From Zymoseptoria tritici IPO323 (Eukaryota; Ascomycota; Dothideomycetes; Mycosphaerellales; Mycosphaerellaceae): a DNA stretch of 64,000 bases. The notes beneath the pieces are model-generated. The model was not told the origin of the DNA and ran no database searches. It saw only the letters and a list, made by a program, of their open reading frames with translations. Below, in pieces: positions 45,062-55,035 of the stretch. The stretch lies in assembly GCF_000219625.1 (NCBI RefSeq), contig NC_018218.1, positions 2,108,001-2,172,000 on the forward strand, in the 5' to 3' direction. Positions within the stretch are counted from its first letter, which is position 1, and every line of letters starts with the position of its first letter. The position numbers and the translations under genes are program-made.

Positions 45062-45840
45062 TAAGGAGTTCTACTTGAGAATGAACTGAACAATGAAGAA
45101 CAATGAACAAAGGAAAAGGGGTCAAGCTCGAGTATATATGAAAAGGAGAACACCAAACGAAGTGGCACTGCTGGTGGGCCGGATACTACTCACATTCCTC
45201 GACGGGCCATAATTCTACCTTTCCCATCGTCAGCACACATCCAGCTCCGGCCGCAGCTACAGCTTTCCGTTGCTGGATCACGAAATGGATGTCGTTGTGA
45301 GGAGGCAGATACGTTGGCAGCCAGGTCCGAAATCTCGGTTGTGTAAAAGACTGCGTGAGGACTCGGGGTCGTCTTGGTCGCCGACGTACGTTGCCGATGG
45401 CGCGTAGGTCCACTGCGTGTAATATTGCCACGATGCCATAACAGATTGGGGGAGACTGAGGACTCGCCGTCGGGTCGTGATGGCAGTGACCGCAAACACC
45501 CGCCTTACGGCCGAAGCGTCAAGTCACGAGTTGCAAACAACGTAGTCTTGCATGCCTGTCTATCACGGCAGATTGTACAGCACGGTCCAGGGTTCGATGC
45601 ACCGCCCACAAGAGGAGTGGTGTGGCGTAGTGAATTGCCAGATACAGCGTGCGGACGCAGGGGATCTGGGAAGCTCCAAAGAACGGTCCTGGAATTGTTC
45701 TTCGCTTATAAACAACGCCGCCAAGCCCCTTATATACGAGGATTTATTATGAGATATGAGGAGGTTAATGAATTATGAGAAGAGATATGAGAACCTCTTC
45801 TATGAAGAATCCTCATAATGACCGCTCTGCCTTGGATCAA
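45062..45840. other. Upstream of lipoxygenase relic; AT-rich part
   Basis: A minus-strand frame at 45186-45431 (ending VELWPVEECE) could be a small gene or remnant but is not recognisable. Around 45720-45815 the sequence is rich in imperfect inverted ATTATGAGA/TCCTCATAAT strings. Confidence 0.35.
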
Positions 45841-45959
45841 ATTATGGCTAAAGGAGCTGGCTCGGATGAGAAATCGTCATATCCCAGGGATGATCAACGG
45901 AAAGGTCTTCTCTGGGTCTAGACCTCAGCAGGTTGATGCGTACTTGCTGGCTAAGGCCT

Positions 45960-46390
45960 AAGAGTACTTGCGACAAAGCCCTCAATGGAGGATTTCGTTC
46001 AAGGTCCTTGGTGCTCGGTCTCGGACCACAATCGACAGACGGTGCAATCAAACTTACCCACTTGCATAAGAATGCGCACGTGCTGGCCGGGAGTTCTTTG
46101 CGACAAGGCCGGCCGTCGATGGAACATTCCGAGGAGAGGTCCCGGCGAAGCAAGGAGCAATTTCTCTTTCAGAGCCCAGTATCGAACCACAATCGACAGA
46201 CGACGATGAATCTTGTCCACTCACTCGCTAAGCGATGCGAGCTTACTCGCTAAGGGTACTCGCGAACAGGCCGTCAACAGAAGACTCCGTAGAGCAATCT
46301 GGATCAAGCAGGGAAAGTTCCCATTCAGGACTCAGCATCGAACCACAATCGACAGACTACAATCAGTAAACCAGTGCGATGGTGACCCAC
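45960..46390. repeat. Three degenerate tandem repeats, about 158 bp each
   Basis: The 18-bp block (G/A)ACCACAATCGACAGAC recurs at 46023-46040, 46184-46201 and 46340-46357, spacings of 161 and 156 bp. Around each copy lie related strings: a GACAAGGCC-like start, AAAGTTCCCATTCAGG versus AATTTCTCTTTCAGAG, and a CTTACCCAC or CCACTCACTCGC follow-on. No coding frame is kept across units, so this is a decayed tandem array or element interior. Confidence 0.7.
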
Positions 46391-46829
46391 TTAAACCATG
46401 TCACATCTAAGGTGCCCTTGATGTGCGGGTTCAGAGCCTGCTAAAAGCCTTGCAAGCGCTGAAAGGCCGTCCGGACGGCCACTCCGAACCTGGTACCTCC
46501 CTTGTTTTTCCTATGCACGGGCAACGCCTAACCCATGCGAATGCCCTTGCAATAGCGACCAAGAGCGGTTAATCGCCACCGGCGCTGTGAGGTGATTGTA
46601 CCTGCTTCACCGCTTGAGTTACGGAGTACTCCGAGAGTTTCATTCGAGTGTGTGGATTTGAGACATCATCGACAGGTTGGCGGTGCTCGAGCACTTCGGT
46701 GTCCTGCTCTACAGGCAAATCGGAGTGCTCACCGGCCAAATCTTGTCCGCGAGTAGGGTCCCAGTACAGTGGCGGGAACAGTCCGTCGATTGCAGTTAAT
46801 GGCCTTGATAGTCGTCGAATAATGTTTTC
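46391..46829. other. Gene-poor stretch
   Basis: No supported gene. Short palindromic strings only. Confidence 0.4.
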
Positions 46830-47351
46830 TCACGTTCTCACGTTATTCCCTGAGCACCGCTGAGCATTATTACCGTGCTGTTGTCCCTTCACGTTTCGTC
46901 TTTGGGGCCGCCCGTCTCGGCCTCGTTCGCCTTCGAATGTCTTGGCAAAGGTCGCGCTGTGTACCGTCGGATGCCACCGCCGTTCGTTACCCACTTCTAC
47001 CCGCCGAATCCTAGCATACAGCATTTCGATTCGGCCTTCCTCGATAGTGGATTCTTTCGTCGAATAGAATCGAATACCGACGACACTCATCCCAGTACAG
47101 ATCAGGCTATCGACGAGTTTCATGCCTTGTTGGAGTATATGCAGCCTGCTCAGAAAGGCTAGTAACGAGCGGATGTGCCAACTGACTGTATATCGAGCAA
47201 TCCCCGACCGAGACGGGCTCGCCTCGGCGCCCCATGTCCACACCAAATTGACAGAATCGGCGCATAATGCTTGTACGGAGTATGGTTCTCCGGCCGAATC
47301 CTGACTTGGCGGAGCTTCCGCTTCGAATAGCTCTGTGTGGACCCCGACCAC
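46830..47351 (-). pseudogene. Possible remnant of a FAD-dependent mono-oxygenase
   Basis: An open frame whose middle (LHILQQGMKLVDSLICTGMS, then VVGIRFYSTKES) loosely resembles the aromatic-ring hydroxylase stretch where the substrate pocket name-plate 'leader of a second FAD motif' normally lies. The flanks do not match and no GxGxxG or GD motif is present. Weak call; it may be chance. Confidence 0.2.
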
Positions 47352-47891
47352 ACTGCATCGTGGTCCTCCAATACCTGACGACAGCTTCTTCGGCTGCTGT
47401 CACAGAGCGCTCCCTTTTGCGCCCGGATACGTGGCTTGTAGCCTCTTCAAAAATGACTGTCCGCCTTCTGTGACGAATTCCCAAGCTGGGCATGCAAGAC
47501 TCAGCAGAGGTGCGTCAAGGCTAATGGCCGGATCACCACAAGGCAGTCAGCCAATTCGACCCTGGACGCGCCCCTGACGCTCACGACTGCTGAGCACTCC
47601 GATGTGCCAACATGCTGTACGATTAGACTTCAGGCCTTGTTCACTTCGTGTGAAAGTTCGAAGGGACTTTTGAGTGTGCTGGGGACCATAGGAACGGTGG
47701 TGTGAGGGCTCGCAAATTGGCATCAACTCTGGCCCGTAGTCCAAGCACGGTCGCGTCTCCAGGAGTCACTTCAGAAGTCAACCGGGCCTACAGTAGCGGC
47801 TCGAATGGTATATAGCGTCCGTCGCCACGTCTCTTCCAGCGATTGCGTTTCATTTTCCGACGACACGGCACCAACGACAAAAACGACATCC
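47352..47891. other. Intergenic, promoter of small secreted protein
   Basis: No gene recognised. A TATA-like string (GGTATATAGCG) at about 47807-47817 lies 75-85 bp upstream of the next ATG and could act in its promoter. Confidence 0.4.
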
Positions 47892-48286
47892 ATGACACAA
47901 ATCATGCAGCTCTTCTACCTCTCCATCATGCTCCCCATGATTTGCGCCGAGGTGACTGAGTTCAACGGCGTAAGTCCACATCAACTTTCCTGACTGATAC
48001 TTTTGTTCTCACTGAACGCTGACGACACACAGCATTGCAGAAAAGGCGCCGGAAAACTTGGCACTGGCTTGTGCGACATATATATGAACGGGCAACTCAC
48101 TAGTTGGGAGTGCGATCCTGTGCGTAACGTCGTGCTTGTTCCGCCACGACTGCAGTATGTGTCGCTGACTTGTCTGAAAAGGGTTTGGCATGCGACGTCC
48201 ACCCTTACGAATGCGAATTGGACCAAGGCATCTACCCCTACGCGGAGTGCGACAACGGCGACAGCCGCAAAAAGGTCACAACTTGA
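47892..48286 (+). CDS. Small secreted cysteine-rich protein (effector-like)
   Basis: Model is join(47892..47969,48033..48119,48182..48286), 89 aa. Introns of 63 and 62 nt have GTAAGT...ACACAG and GTGCGT...AAAAG ends and phase 0 joins. The N-terminus is a signal peptide (MTQIMQLFYLSIMLPMICA) with likely cleavage before EVTEFNG. The mature part of about 70 residues has six cysteines (HCRKG, GLCDIYM, WECDP, LACDV, YECEL, AECDN), an even number that suits three disulphides, and is acidic apart from the C-terminal SRKKVTT. Size, export and Cys content fit fungal apoplastic effectors or antimicrobial proteins. I recognise no family. The island setting agrees with an accessory role. Confidence 0.65.
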
Positions 48287-49720
48287 AGTATCGCGAGGAA
48301 GGCGGCGGATGGGCGTCGGTGCGGGCGACGGACTGCGAGAGGTGGGAAAGTCGGGAGAGGTGGCAGATTCAGCGGAGGTGGTTCGTCGGCGGTGGAAGTC
48401 TCTGGTCTAGAAGAATTGTATGGCAAAGTATGTAATCGATTGATTCTGTCGAAGGGAAGATCATTCCAACACTCTGCACTTCTCTCCATCTTCGGCCAAG
48501 ACACTTGTTGCCAGTCTGGGTCCGACGACCGAACATCTGGACAGACATTGACTTTTTCTTCACCGCTGTATGTCTCTTCATTTCCATTCCGCTGCTGCTT
48601 CTTCGTCCGCCGCAGCGAACAGACCCAGGTCTCGTACTTCTGGGACAAACAGTTTCGAGGATACCATGTTTTCCCATCCTTCACGCCGCAGATCGATATC
48701 CGCATAGAAGCGTTCGGTTTAGGATGCGATTCCATGACCATCTCAATGCATAAACATGGTAAGTTTATTCGTGCACAGGCACTACACTGTGACATGATGC
48801 GCGCTGCACATCTTTCACTCGGTTCGTTTCGCAATTTTGTGCACCTCCAGATCCAGGGTGCCCGGCCGGTCATCAGGCAAAAGCTGCGAAAATGCTCTCC
48901 GGTAGTTTGGAATACCACGAGGCCTCGACCAGCAGCAATGGGTCGTCAGCTCGTTCACGTTGCAGACATGCCCGTAAGCCGTGGGCAGCGTGCGAACGGT
49001 GTTGGTGAGCACGCGGTACTAAAGGCTGTCCGGCCTCCGATCGCGGAGAGGTAGTCGTGTGAGATTTTGACACAGCAGAGTCCTGTTGGCTTCGGCGGTC
49101 CTTCGCGGAGCAGCATCCTCGCCGACAGCCTTTTTGTTGATCAGACTGAGCACGAAGAAGAAGTGCGTGTAATACGTACGCTGCGCTGGGAGAAGTGATG
49201 TTTACACGCCGCGGCAGGCTGACGTATTCTGAGGATCTGACGGGCCAATAAAAGCATGTGCTCTTCTTCCATACCTTACACGCTTCGATCCATTATTTCT
49301 GTGGGGTCCAGAAAGACTCGTGGCGGCTCGTCGTCGACGTCGAACCGTCGGGAGAGTCAAGGACACCGACGCCTGTCCGCTCCGCTCAGCTGTTTGGGTG
49401 TGTTGCACTTTCCATTTTGGACAAGAAGAATGAGGAGATGCGGGCGTGGCCATCAATCAAGAATTGATCTTGGCGTGTCGTGTCAGCACATCGGAGCTGA
49501 GGTGCCGGGTCTTCATCCACGTGAACAGGCGTTCACAGACCATGCTCGATTCGACAGTTCCTTCAACGTCCTGTCTTCAGGTTGCCCTCACAGAACTCAA
49601 CAAAGGTTGTATCAGTCCAGGGCAGGGATTCACTCCCATGAATGTCGAACAACACATCATTCTGCTGTGGCCTTGCTCATCCATGCGACTAGGGACCCTC
49701 GGTCGGGCGCTACAATCATG
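48287..49720. other. Gene-poor stretch
   Basis: About 1.4 kb with several overlapping open frames on both strands, none with family features. It may contain decayed upstream parts of the transporter remnant that follows, but I could not align any. Confidence 0.45.
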
Positions 49721-50036
49721 CGATTCGAGCCATGATGGTAGCAAGCCAAACAAGGCAAGCGTGATGCTGCAAATCCCCATACACTTTACCGGTGCGCTCG
49801 GAGAGATGTTGTGGTCGGTCGCTGGTTCCGAATACGCATACAATAAGGCCGCGTCGCACATGAAGTCGACTTTACAGGCTGTCACGATGCTGACCGTAGC
49901 TATCAACGCGCTTTTGGGACTCGCGGTGTCTCCAGCTGCCCGGAATCCATATCTCACCATACTATTTGCTTGCTTTGCCAGTACTATGGCAATGACCTCG
50001 GCCGGATTCGCTTGGATCTTTTGGAATGTGGAATGA
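49721..50036 (+). pseudogene. C-terminal remnant of a POT/PTR2-family peptide transporter
   Basis: The frame reads NKASVMLQIPIHFTGALGEM, LWSVAGSEYAYNKAASHMKS and TLQAVTMLTVAINALLGLAV, ending in a last membrane helix (LTILFACFASTMAMTSAGFA) and stop. The E-x-(L)WS-x-x-G-x-E-YAY-x-KA block before the last two or three helices is characteristic of the proton-coupled oligopeptide transporter family. The other nine or more helices are missing upstream, so this is a truncated relic. Its end lies 3 bp from the duplication flanking the next mobile element. Confidence 0.65.
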
Positions 50037-50038
50037 TA

Positions 50039-50560
50039 TTTCAGCTAGGCTGCTTGTTGGATTGGATTGTCTTAGATCTAAGGGTAGATCCACGACACAA
50101 CGAGAGGCTGGGTAGCTAAATACAGTGGATATCCATGGATATACAACAGGTCTCGGCACGAAAATGAAGCATTAGCTAGAACAATTCATCTTCCCAGTCC
50201 GGGACAGCCGTAAACGGTACAGATTGATGTCGAATCCCTAGTAGTGATACTTACGAAAGGATTGCCTACCGGGGAAATCCTAGAAACCACCCATGACGAC
50301 CTCACCGTTGCTGTGTAGTAGCTACACCATATCAGTAATTAGGCGGTAAAGAGGAGGGGTTACCCTAACAAGATTCCTTTGTACGTACGAGTTAGCGTGG
50401 GAACTCAAAATCGGCCTCCTTATTCGCGAATACAGTTGTAATTAGATTGCTATATCGGCTATCCACGACACGACAATAGCGGTCAAAGGGCGATCTACGA
50501 CATACAATTACACGACACGACATGTAACATCCAATCCAACAAGCAGCCTGCTTTCAGCTA
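50039..50560. mobile_element. Second non-autonomous element (504 bp) with 9-bp duplication
   Basis: The element spans 50048-50551, between identical 9-bp repeats TTTCAGCTA at 50039-50047 and 50552-50560. The 20-bp terminal inverted repeat GGCTGCTTGTTGGATTGGAT (50048-50067) is matched perfectly at 50529-50548 on the other strand; three extra bases (TGC) lie between it and the right duplication. ACGACAC-containing subterminal strings occur at both ends. There is no coding capacity. The 9-bp duplication points to the Mutator group, as for the element at 33.9 kb, but the inverted repeat is different. Confidence 0.75.
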
Positions 50561-50569
50561 TTATAGGCT

Positions 50570-51874
50570 CTACTTATCAATGCTTTCGCATAGTTCTCGC
50601 AAATGTCGTCCAGCAACCTCAAAATCCTCTAACGTGGCATACACTGGAGCGCTGAGCCGGGCCCACCATGCATCTGCGTAAAGGAAAACGTTAACGGCAG
50701 TGCGACGTTCAAGTATCATGGTCCGCATAATCCATTCTCCAATATCCTCGGGGACTTTGGAGCCTTCAGTCTCATGAAATAAAGCTCCAATAGGCAGGCG
50801 AACATTAGTAAGAGCGCAGTCGCCCAGAGTTCCATCTTCGTTTTCCAGAACCTCAGTCCCCAAGATTCTCGCCACAGCTTCGCCGCCACTTCTCGCAAGG
50901 TGAAACATGTATGAAGTGATAGCAACCTCTCCTGTCTGCCCTTGCCAGGTCAGTGAGGCCCGCCAGCCAAGCGCATCCGGCACACAAAGATATGGCGTGT
51001 CGTCCAGAGTGCCGCAGCTGGCGAAGTTGGCTACGAAATTGTCCCCAAACCCGAAGCTTGTTGGCAATGTAGATCGTAGAAGATGTTGGTTGCGGACAGG
51101 TACGTATAGGATACCGCTCCCTCGTGGCGTGTAAAGCCACTTGTGGCAATTTGTGACGAAGAAGTCAGGGTCCAGATCTTGGAGGTCCAGCGGTATATGA
51201 CCGATTCCGTGCGCCCCATCGATACAGGACCAAATGTCGTACATTTTGCAGAGCTTGGTAAGCCGCTCAAATGGCATACGAACTCCTGGGAGCGTATTGA
51301 TGGTGTCGAACAGGAGCAGCCTTGGCCTCAAGCCTCCCGCTCTGATGGTTTTTATGGCCATTTCCAGCGCATCACAAAGAAACGCATTAGAGACGGGCAA
51401 TGTATACTCGATCATGTGCACTCTGAGCGGGGTCGTCTGAGTGAGATATCTGAGCGTGTTGGCAAACGCCTCATACAACGTGGCGAAGCCGATAACCACG
51501 TCGCCTTCATCGTACTGTATGTTCCGCAAAACAGTCTCAACGCCGGTGGTTGCGTTCGGCACAAAGACACAAGTATCCTTGGGCGCGTGAAGGTAGTCCT
51601 CGACTGCCCCGCGACACTCATTTAACAGGTGTGTACGATACTCATATCGCACGAACGCGTCCGGCCGAGCTTCGGTAAGTTCTTGGAAGTTGCGAAATGT
51701 TGTGCGGACGGGAATAGGGTAAGTCCCGTATGAGCCTGTCAGTGTCAAAGTCAGAGGGCCTATAGGTCACAAGTGCTCGCTGGTAGTATTCTTACCATGG
51801 TTCAAGTTTCTGTAACCAGGTGCCAGTGCGAAGTCCGTTCTGACTTCCTGGCCGCATTCGAGAGTTTTTTTCAT
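50570..51874 (-). CDS. Class V aminotransferase-fold PLP enzyme
   Basis: Model is complement(join(50570..51735,51796..51874)), 414 aa. Exon 1 starts MKKTLECGQEVRTDFALAPG. The 60-nt intron (51736-51795) has GTAAG donor and GACAG acceptor and rebuilds YRNLNHGSYGTYPIPV, a family hallmark. The PLP fold is visible through FVPNATTGVETVLRNI (cofactor-phosphate region), FDTINTLPG, CIDGAHGIGHIPLDL (the Asp and His that contact the ring) and TNCHKWLYTPRGSGILYV (Schiff-base Lys). Isopenicillin-N epimerase-like, cysteine-desulfurase-like and ergothioneine C-S lyase enzymes share this fold, as does the ustiloxin-pathway enzyme UstD. The actual reaction cannot be told from sequence alone. The gene is intact, and its stop is 10 bp from the neighbouring mobile element's duplication. 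Confidence 0.88.
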
Positions 51875-53303
51875 CTTCGGACTTCTAGCCGACAGCATAA
51901 CAAAATAAGAATCGAATATACTATCAACTTCTTTCAGATTGATTGATTGATTTTCTCCACACGGATTCAGCCGCAGTCTACTGCGGCTTTGCCCGGAAGC
52001 AAGGGTTACGGCCGAGGCGTTTTCGACCTTACCAAATCGAGATAGCTCCACTTCGCCTAATGTCAACCTTAGTAAACAAAATGCCAGCCGTCCCCTTCGC
52101 CCTTACTCTGCTCCATTAACCACCGCCTGATCCTGCCGCCAAGCTTGTCCAGACGGTGGTCGGCCTCTACTGAATACTTTATAATGGGCTACAATCCCAG
52201 TTCAGGATCGAGTTGATGGCACTCCGAAGAAGTTCCCGATGCGTTGCCCTCGCTGTGATGACCAATGGGCAAGGGTGACGTCCTGGCCTTCGCATGCCCC
52301 GCGCTTAGCGATCAGGTTAACCGGTAAACATTGCATCGGCCTCGGGTCGTCTCGCTTTTCTTGTTACTACCGGATGCCCAGCCTCTACTATGTCCGCAGA
52401 TGCGTCTAACAATCCGCCCTCAACTCTGACTAAGCAGGATGTTATTCTCTTCGAGGTCTTCGCAGCAGATACCGGTGCATTTCGCCGCACGCTCTTCCCC
52501 TACGTCGACGTTAATGAACAAGCATGGGCAGGCGAGGCCCATGACCTGCGGCGTAGTACAACTAGTCGAGCGTGCGAGTGTGTGAATGTGCGACTATGGC
52601 ACATTAGCCTTAGAGGTCGGCCGTATATAAGGGTTACCTTAGAACACCGGATGGAGAGAAAGTCGTTAAGGGAAAGAAAAGGGAGCTGTCGGGGAGGGAT
52701 TATGAGATATTCGACATACGGAATAAGGTTTCCTAAAAGCTGTTAGCGCTTTATCTTGGAATCCGGACTTAAGAGTGGCGATCGCTGCTCGAATAAGAAG
52801 GTGCAGACCTAATGCGGGCCGTAGGATGGTGTACCATACGTAAGTTACTGCCACTACCTATTTTTCCAATTACAGATATACAAAGTGTGCTTGCTAATAG
52901 GCAACGATATGCCTATCGAGCGGAAGAAGTAGTACATCGAGTTTAAACGGAGCTAATCGCTCGATCTATCTCTATAGAAATAGGAAAATCGTCGTTGTCG
53001 CCGTTACTCTATACGCGAATTATAGGGTACGGACTTAGTATATTCTGTACTACAATATACGCGCGCTATGCTTAAATATTTCGAAGAGCAAGTTTACGGC
53101 GACGGCGATAGCGACGGCGACGGGAATGCGAGACTACGTCTTTATCGCTCGTATAACTCTCTATGCCTTAAGGAATATTTTCGTAGGCGACAAAGCGTAA
53201 AAATGTCCCTACGGAGAGCCGGTAGACATATCTGCTCCTAATCGTAGAATGCCCAAATCGCGTAGTGGCAGTAACTTCGGAATGGAGGCAGCAACCTCCC
53301 CTA
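51875..53303. other. Gene-poor, partly TpA-rich stretch
   Basis: About 1.4 kb. A plus-strand open frame at 52390-52746 (MSADASNNPPSTLTKQDVIL and on) may be a broken gene start and is not recognisable. From about 52620 to 53230 the base composition changes to TA-rich with many TAT, ATAG and TAC strings, as in RIP-mutated repeats. A short GACGGC(G)A microsatellite lies at 53098-53123. Confidence 0.45.
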
Positions 53304-53463
53304 CGCTTTTCGAGCTGTTCCGCTTTTCGAGCTGCGCCATCGCTTTTCGAGCCCATGCGTCGCTTTGCGAGCCCGCCAATAATTCATCCCTTGCTTTTCG
53401 AGCCGATCCATCGCTTCCCGAGTCTACCTCTCGCTTGGCAAGCCCGCCCTTTGTTTTCTAACC
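53304..53463 (+). repeat. Array of CGCTTTTCGAGCC motifs at 20-bp period (left)
   Basis: Copies of CGCTTTTCGAGC(C/T) start at 53304, 53321, 53341, 53361, 53392, 53412 and 53432, with a decayed one at 53452. Most starts are exactly 20 bp apart. The motif decays rightwards (GCTTTGCGAGCC, GCTTCCCGAGTC, GCTTGGCAAGCC). Spacers differ, so this is not a simple minisatellite. It lies just upstream of the JmjC gene and has an inverted counterpart at about 56.1 kb. Confidence 0.85.
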
Positions 53464-53577
53464 TTCGTCGCTCTGACTTTCAAATACTCACCCTTTGATA
53501 CCGACTTTCCATTACCGATCTATCCACACTCGCAACTGCACCTCACACATTCGCAAGTAAGCCCGCGCGCTACTGGG

Positions 53578-55035
53578 ATGCCGTCCGCCAGAAAAGCGCA
53601 GTTGGATCGAGACCGTCAGCAGTTCAAGAGGGAAAGGGAGAAGTTCATAAAGCGGAAACGACTTCAAAAGCCTGAGCTGACAGCCTTACCGCATGCACAA
53701 GGAGGCGATATCATGGATGCCAATTGGCGCCTCATTAAGTCTTTACACGATGTCGCGCAGGTTCCTGTACCATCAGATATCGCTCAGGAGACCGCGTACG
53801 GTTTGACTGATCTGACAAAACCCGAAATCTTCGCTACGGCGTGTTCTCTTCTGGGCTCGCGGATTCCGTTCAACGTTGCAATAGTCCGCCATTCCCACGA
53901 GCTCCTTCGCACCTTGCAGAAGGCTTTCCAGCCAACTTTCGTCCCTCGGGAAGCTTTACTCGCGCCGACACATTCGTGGGACATCGCCAAACAGGTCGCT
54001 TCCATGGGATCAGCTAAGGGCTGGGCTTACCAGCCGGCTAGGAAACCTGGCAAGGATGGAAAGACTACGCGTGCGATCAGCATGGACGAGGTCCGCCAGA
54101 CTATGCTGCATGACATCAAACCTGTGCCTATCAACCTGCTCGACGTGTGCAATCAATCCTCTCACACGTTCAGACCTGCTGCCATCGCAGAGGTCGATTT
54201 GGTCGTGCTTATAAAGTCAAGGTACGAGGCTGGAACTTGGACACGAAGCGATTATCCGCAAATCACATCGTACGATTGGATGCTACTTACCGCGGGCCCA
54301 GTTGCGTCGCCCTTCCACGCCGATCAAGCGGGTTACTGTACAGCTGTTGTCGGACTTCAGGGCGAGAAGTGTTGGTATTTTCCAAATGGGGACTGGGAGT
54401 TTTGTCGAAAGATGTTCTATCTCCATGGGACGGCATTTGTGAATTATCCCGACGGCATATCTGTCGTAGCTATCGGCGAGGGTGACTGCCTGTATGTTCT
54501 TTTATGGCATGTAGTGGTCTTGTACATACCGCTAACGAGTATCTTCAGCATACAGGGACCCGGTACTCCACACGCAGTCGTCACGCAAGGAAAGTGTCTC
54601 GCCACCGGCTGTTTCTTCTACACTGCCGCCTTTTTCGCCCGCAGCATCAAGTGCGTCAGGCTGTACTTCGAAGGTCGGCTTGACGACAATGAAGTCATCT
54701 CGAAGCGGGACTACGCCAACCTTGGCCTGGTAGTTGACCATCTCGATCGCGACATCTTCACGCCCGCTCAACGAGCCGAGGTGTATGTAGAAGTCGGCTC
54801 TCTGTTACTGTCACAACAGAAAATTGCGAGAGATGTGTACGGCCAGATGGGCCGCGTTAACCCAGATGGGACAAGTGCAAACGCCACAGCTCCGAAGCGT
54901 GGTAAGAGAGCGAAAGGAACAGCTCCTCAAGCGACATCCTCGACCTGCGGGAACAGCACAATGACCCCTCGAGACCGATTTGTTGAGAGGTGTCTGGCAT
55001 GGTGGCTTCAAGAGCATAGTCGTCATCTGGGTTGA
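53578..55035 (+). CDS. JmjC-like dioxygenase domain protein
   Basis: Model is join(53578..54491,54549..55035), 466 aa. The 57-nt intron (54492-54548, GTATGT...TTCAG) restores GEGDCL then IQGPGTPHAVV. The N-terminus is a basic coiled-coil (RDRQQFKREREKFIKRKRLQ). A double-stranded beta-helix of JmjC type follows: TAGPVASPFHADQAGYCTAV (about residues 240-260) supplies the HxD pair and GPGTPHAVVTQGKC (about 310-325) the distal His. GEKCWYFPNG is the usual strand between them. These three residues bind Fe(II) in 2-oxoglutarate oxygenases, so the catalytic set looks intact. The C-terminal 100 residues are basic and disordered (APKRGKRAKGTAP). No PHD, ARID or zinc finger is present, so a histone demethylase role is not assured. 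It sits between inverted motif arrays. Confidence 0.75.
   Translation: MPSARKAQLDRDRQQFKREREKFIKRKRLQKPELTALPHAQGGDIMDANWRLIKSLHDVAQVPVPSDIAQETAYGLTDLTKPEIFATACSLLGSRIPFNVAIVRHSHELLRTLQKAFQPTFVPREALLAPTHSWDIAKQVASMGSAKGWAYQPARKPGKDGKTTRAISMDEVRQTMLHDIKPVPINLLDVCNQSSHTFRPAAIAEVDLVVLIKSRYEAGTWTRSDYPQITSYDWMLLTAGPVASPFHADQAGYCTAVVGLQGEKCWYFPNGDWEFCRKMFYLHGTAFVNYPDGISVVAIGEGDCLYVLLWHVVVLYIPLTSIFSIQGPGTPHAVVTQGKCLATGCFFYTAAFFARSIKCVRLYFEGRLDDNEVISKRDYANLGLVVDHLDRDIFTPAQRAEVYVEVGSLLLSQQKIARDVYGQMGRVNPDGTSANATAPKRGKRAKGTAPQATSSTCGNSTMTPRDRFVERCLAWWLQEHSRHLG

Noticed and set aside
46830..47351. Firm call of a flavin mono-oxygenase
   Set aside because: Resemblance is limited to a short stretch without FAD motifs, so it is kept only as a low-confidence remnant.
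53304..53463. CRISPR-like array
   Set aside because: Motif of 12-13 bp with 7-8 bp spacers, eukaryotic context and no cas genes; the spacing and inverted partner fit a protein-binding or transposon end array.
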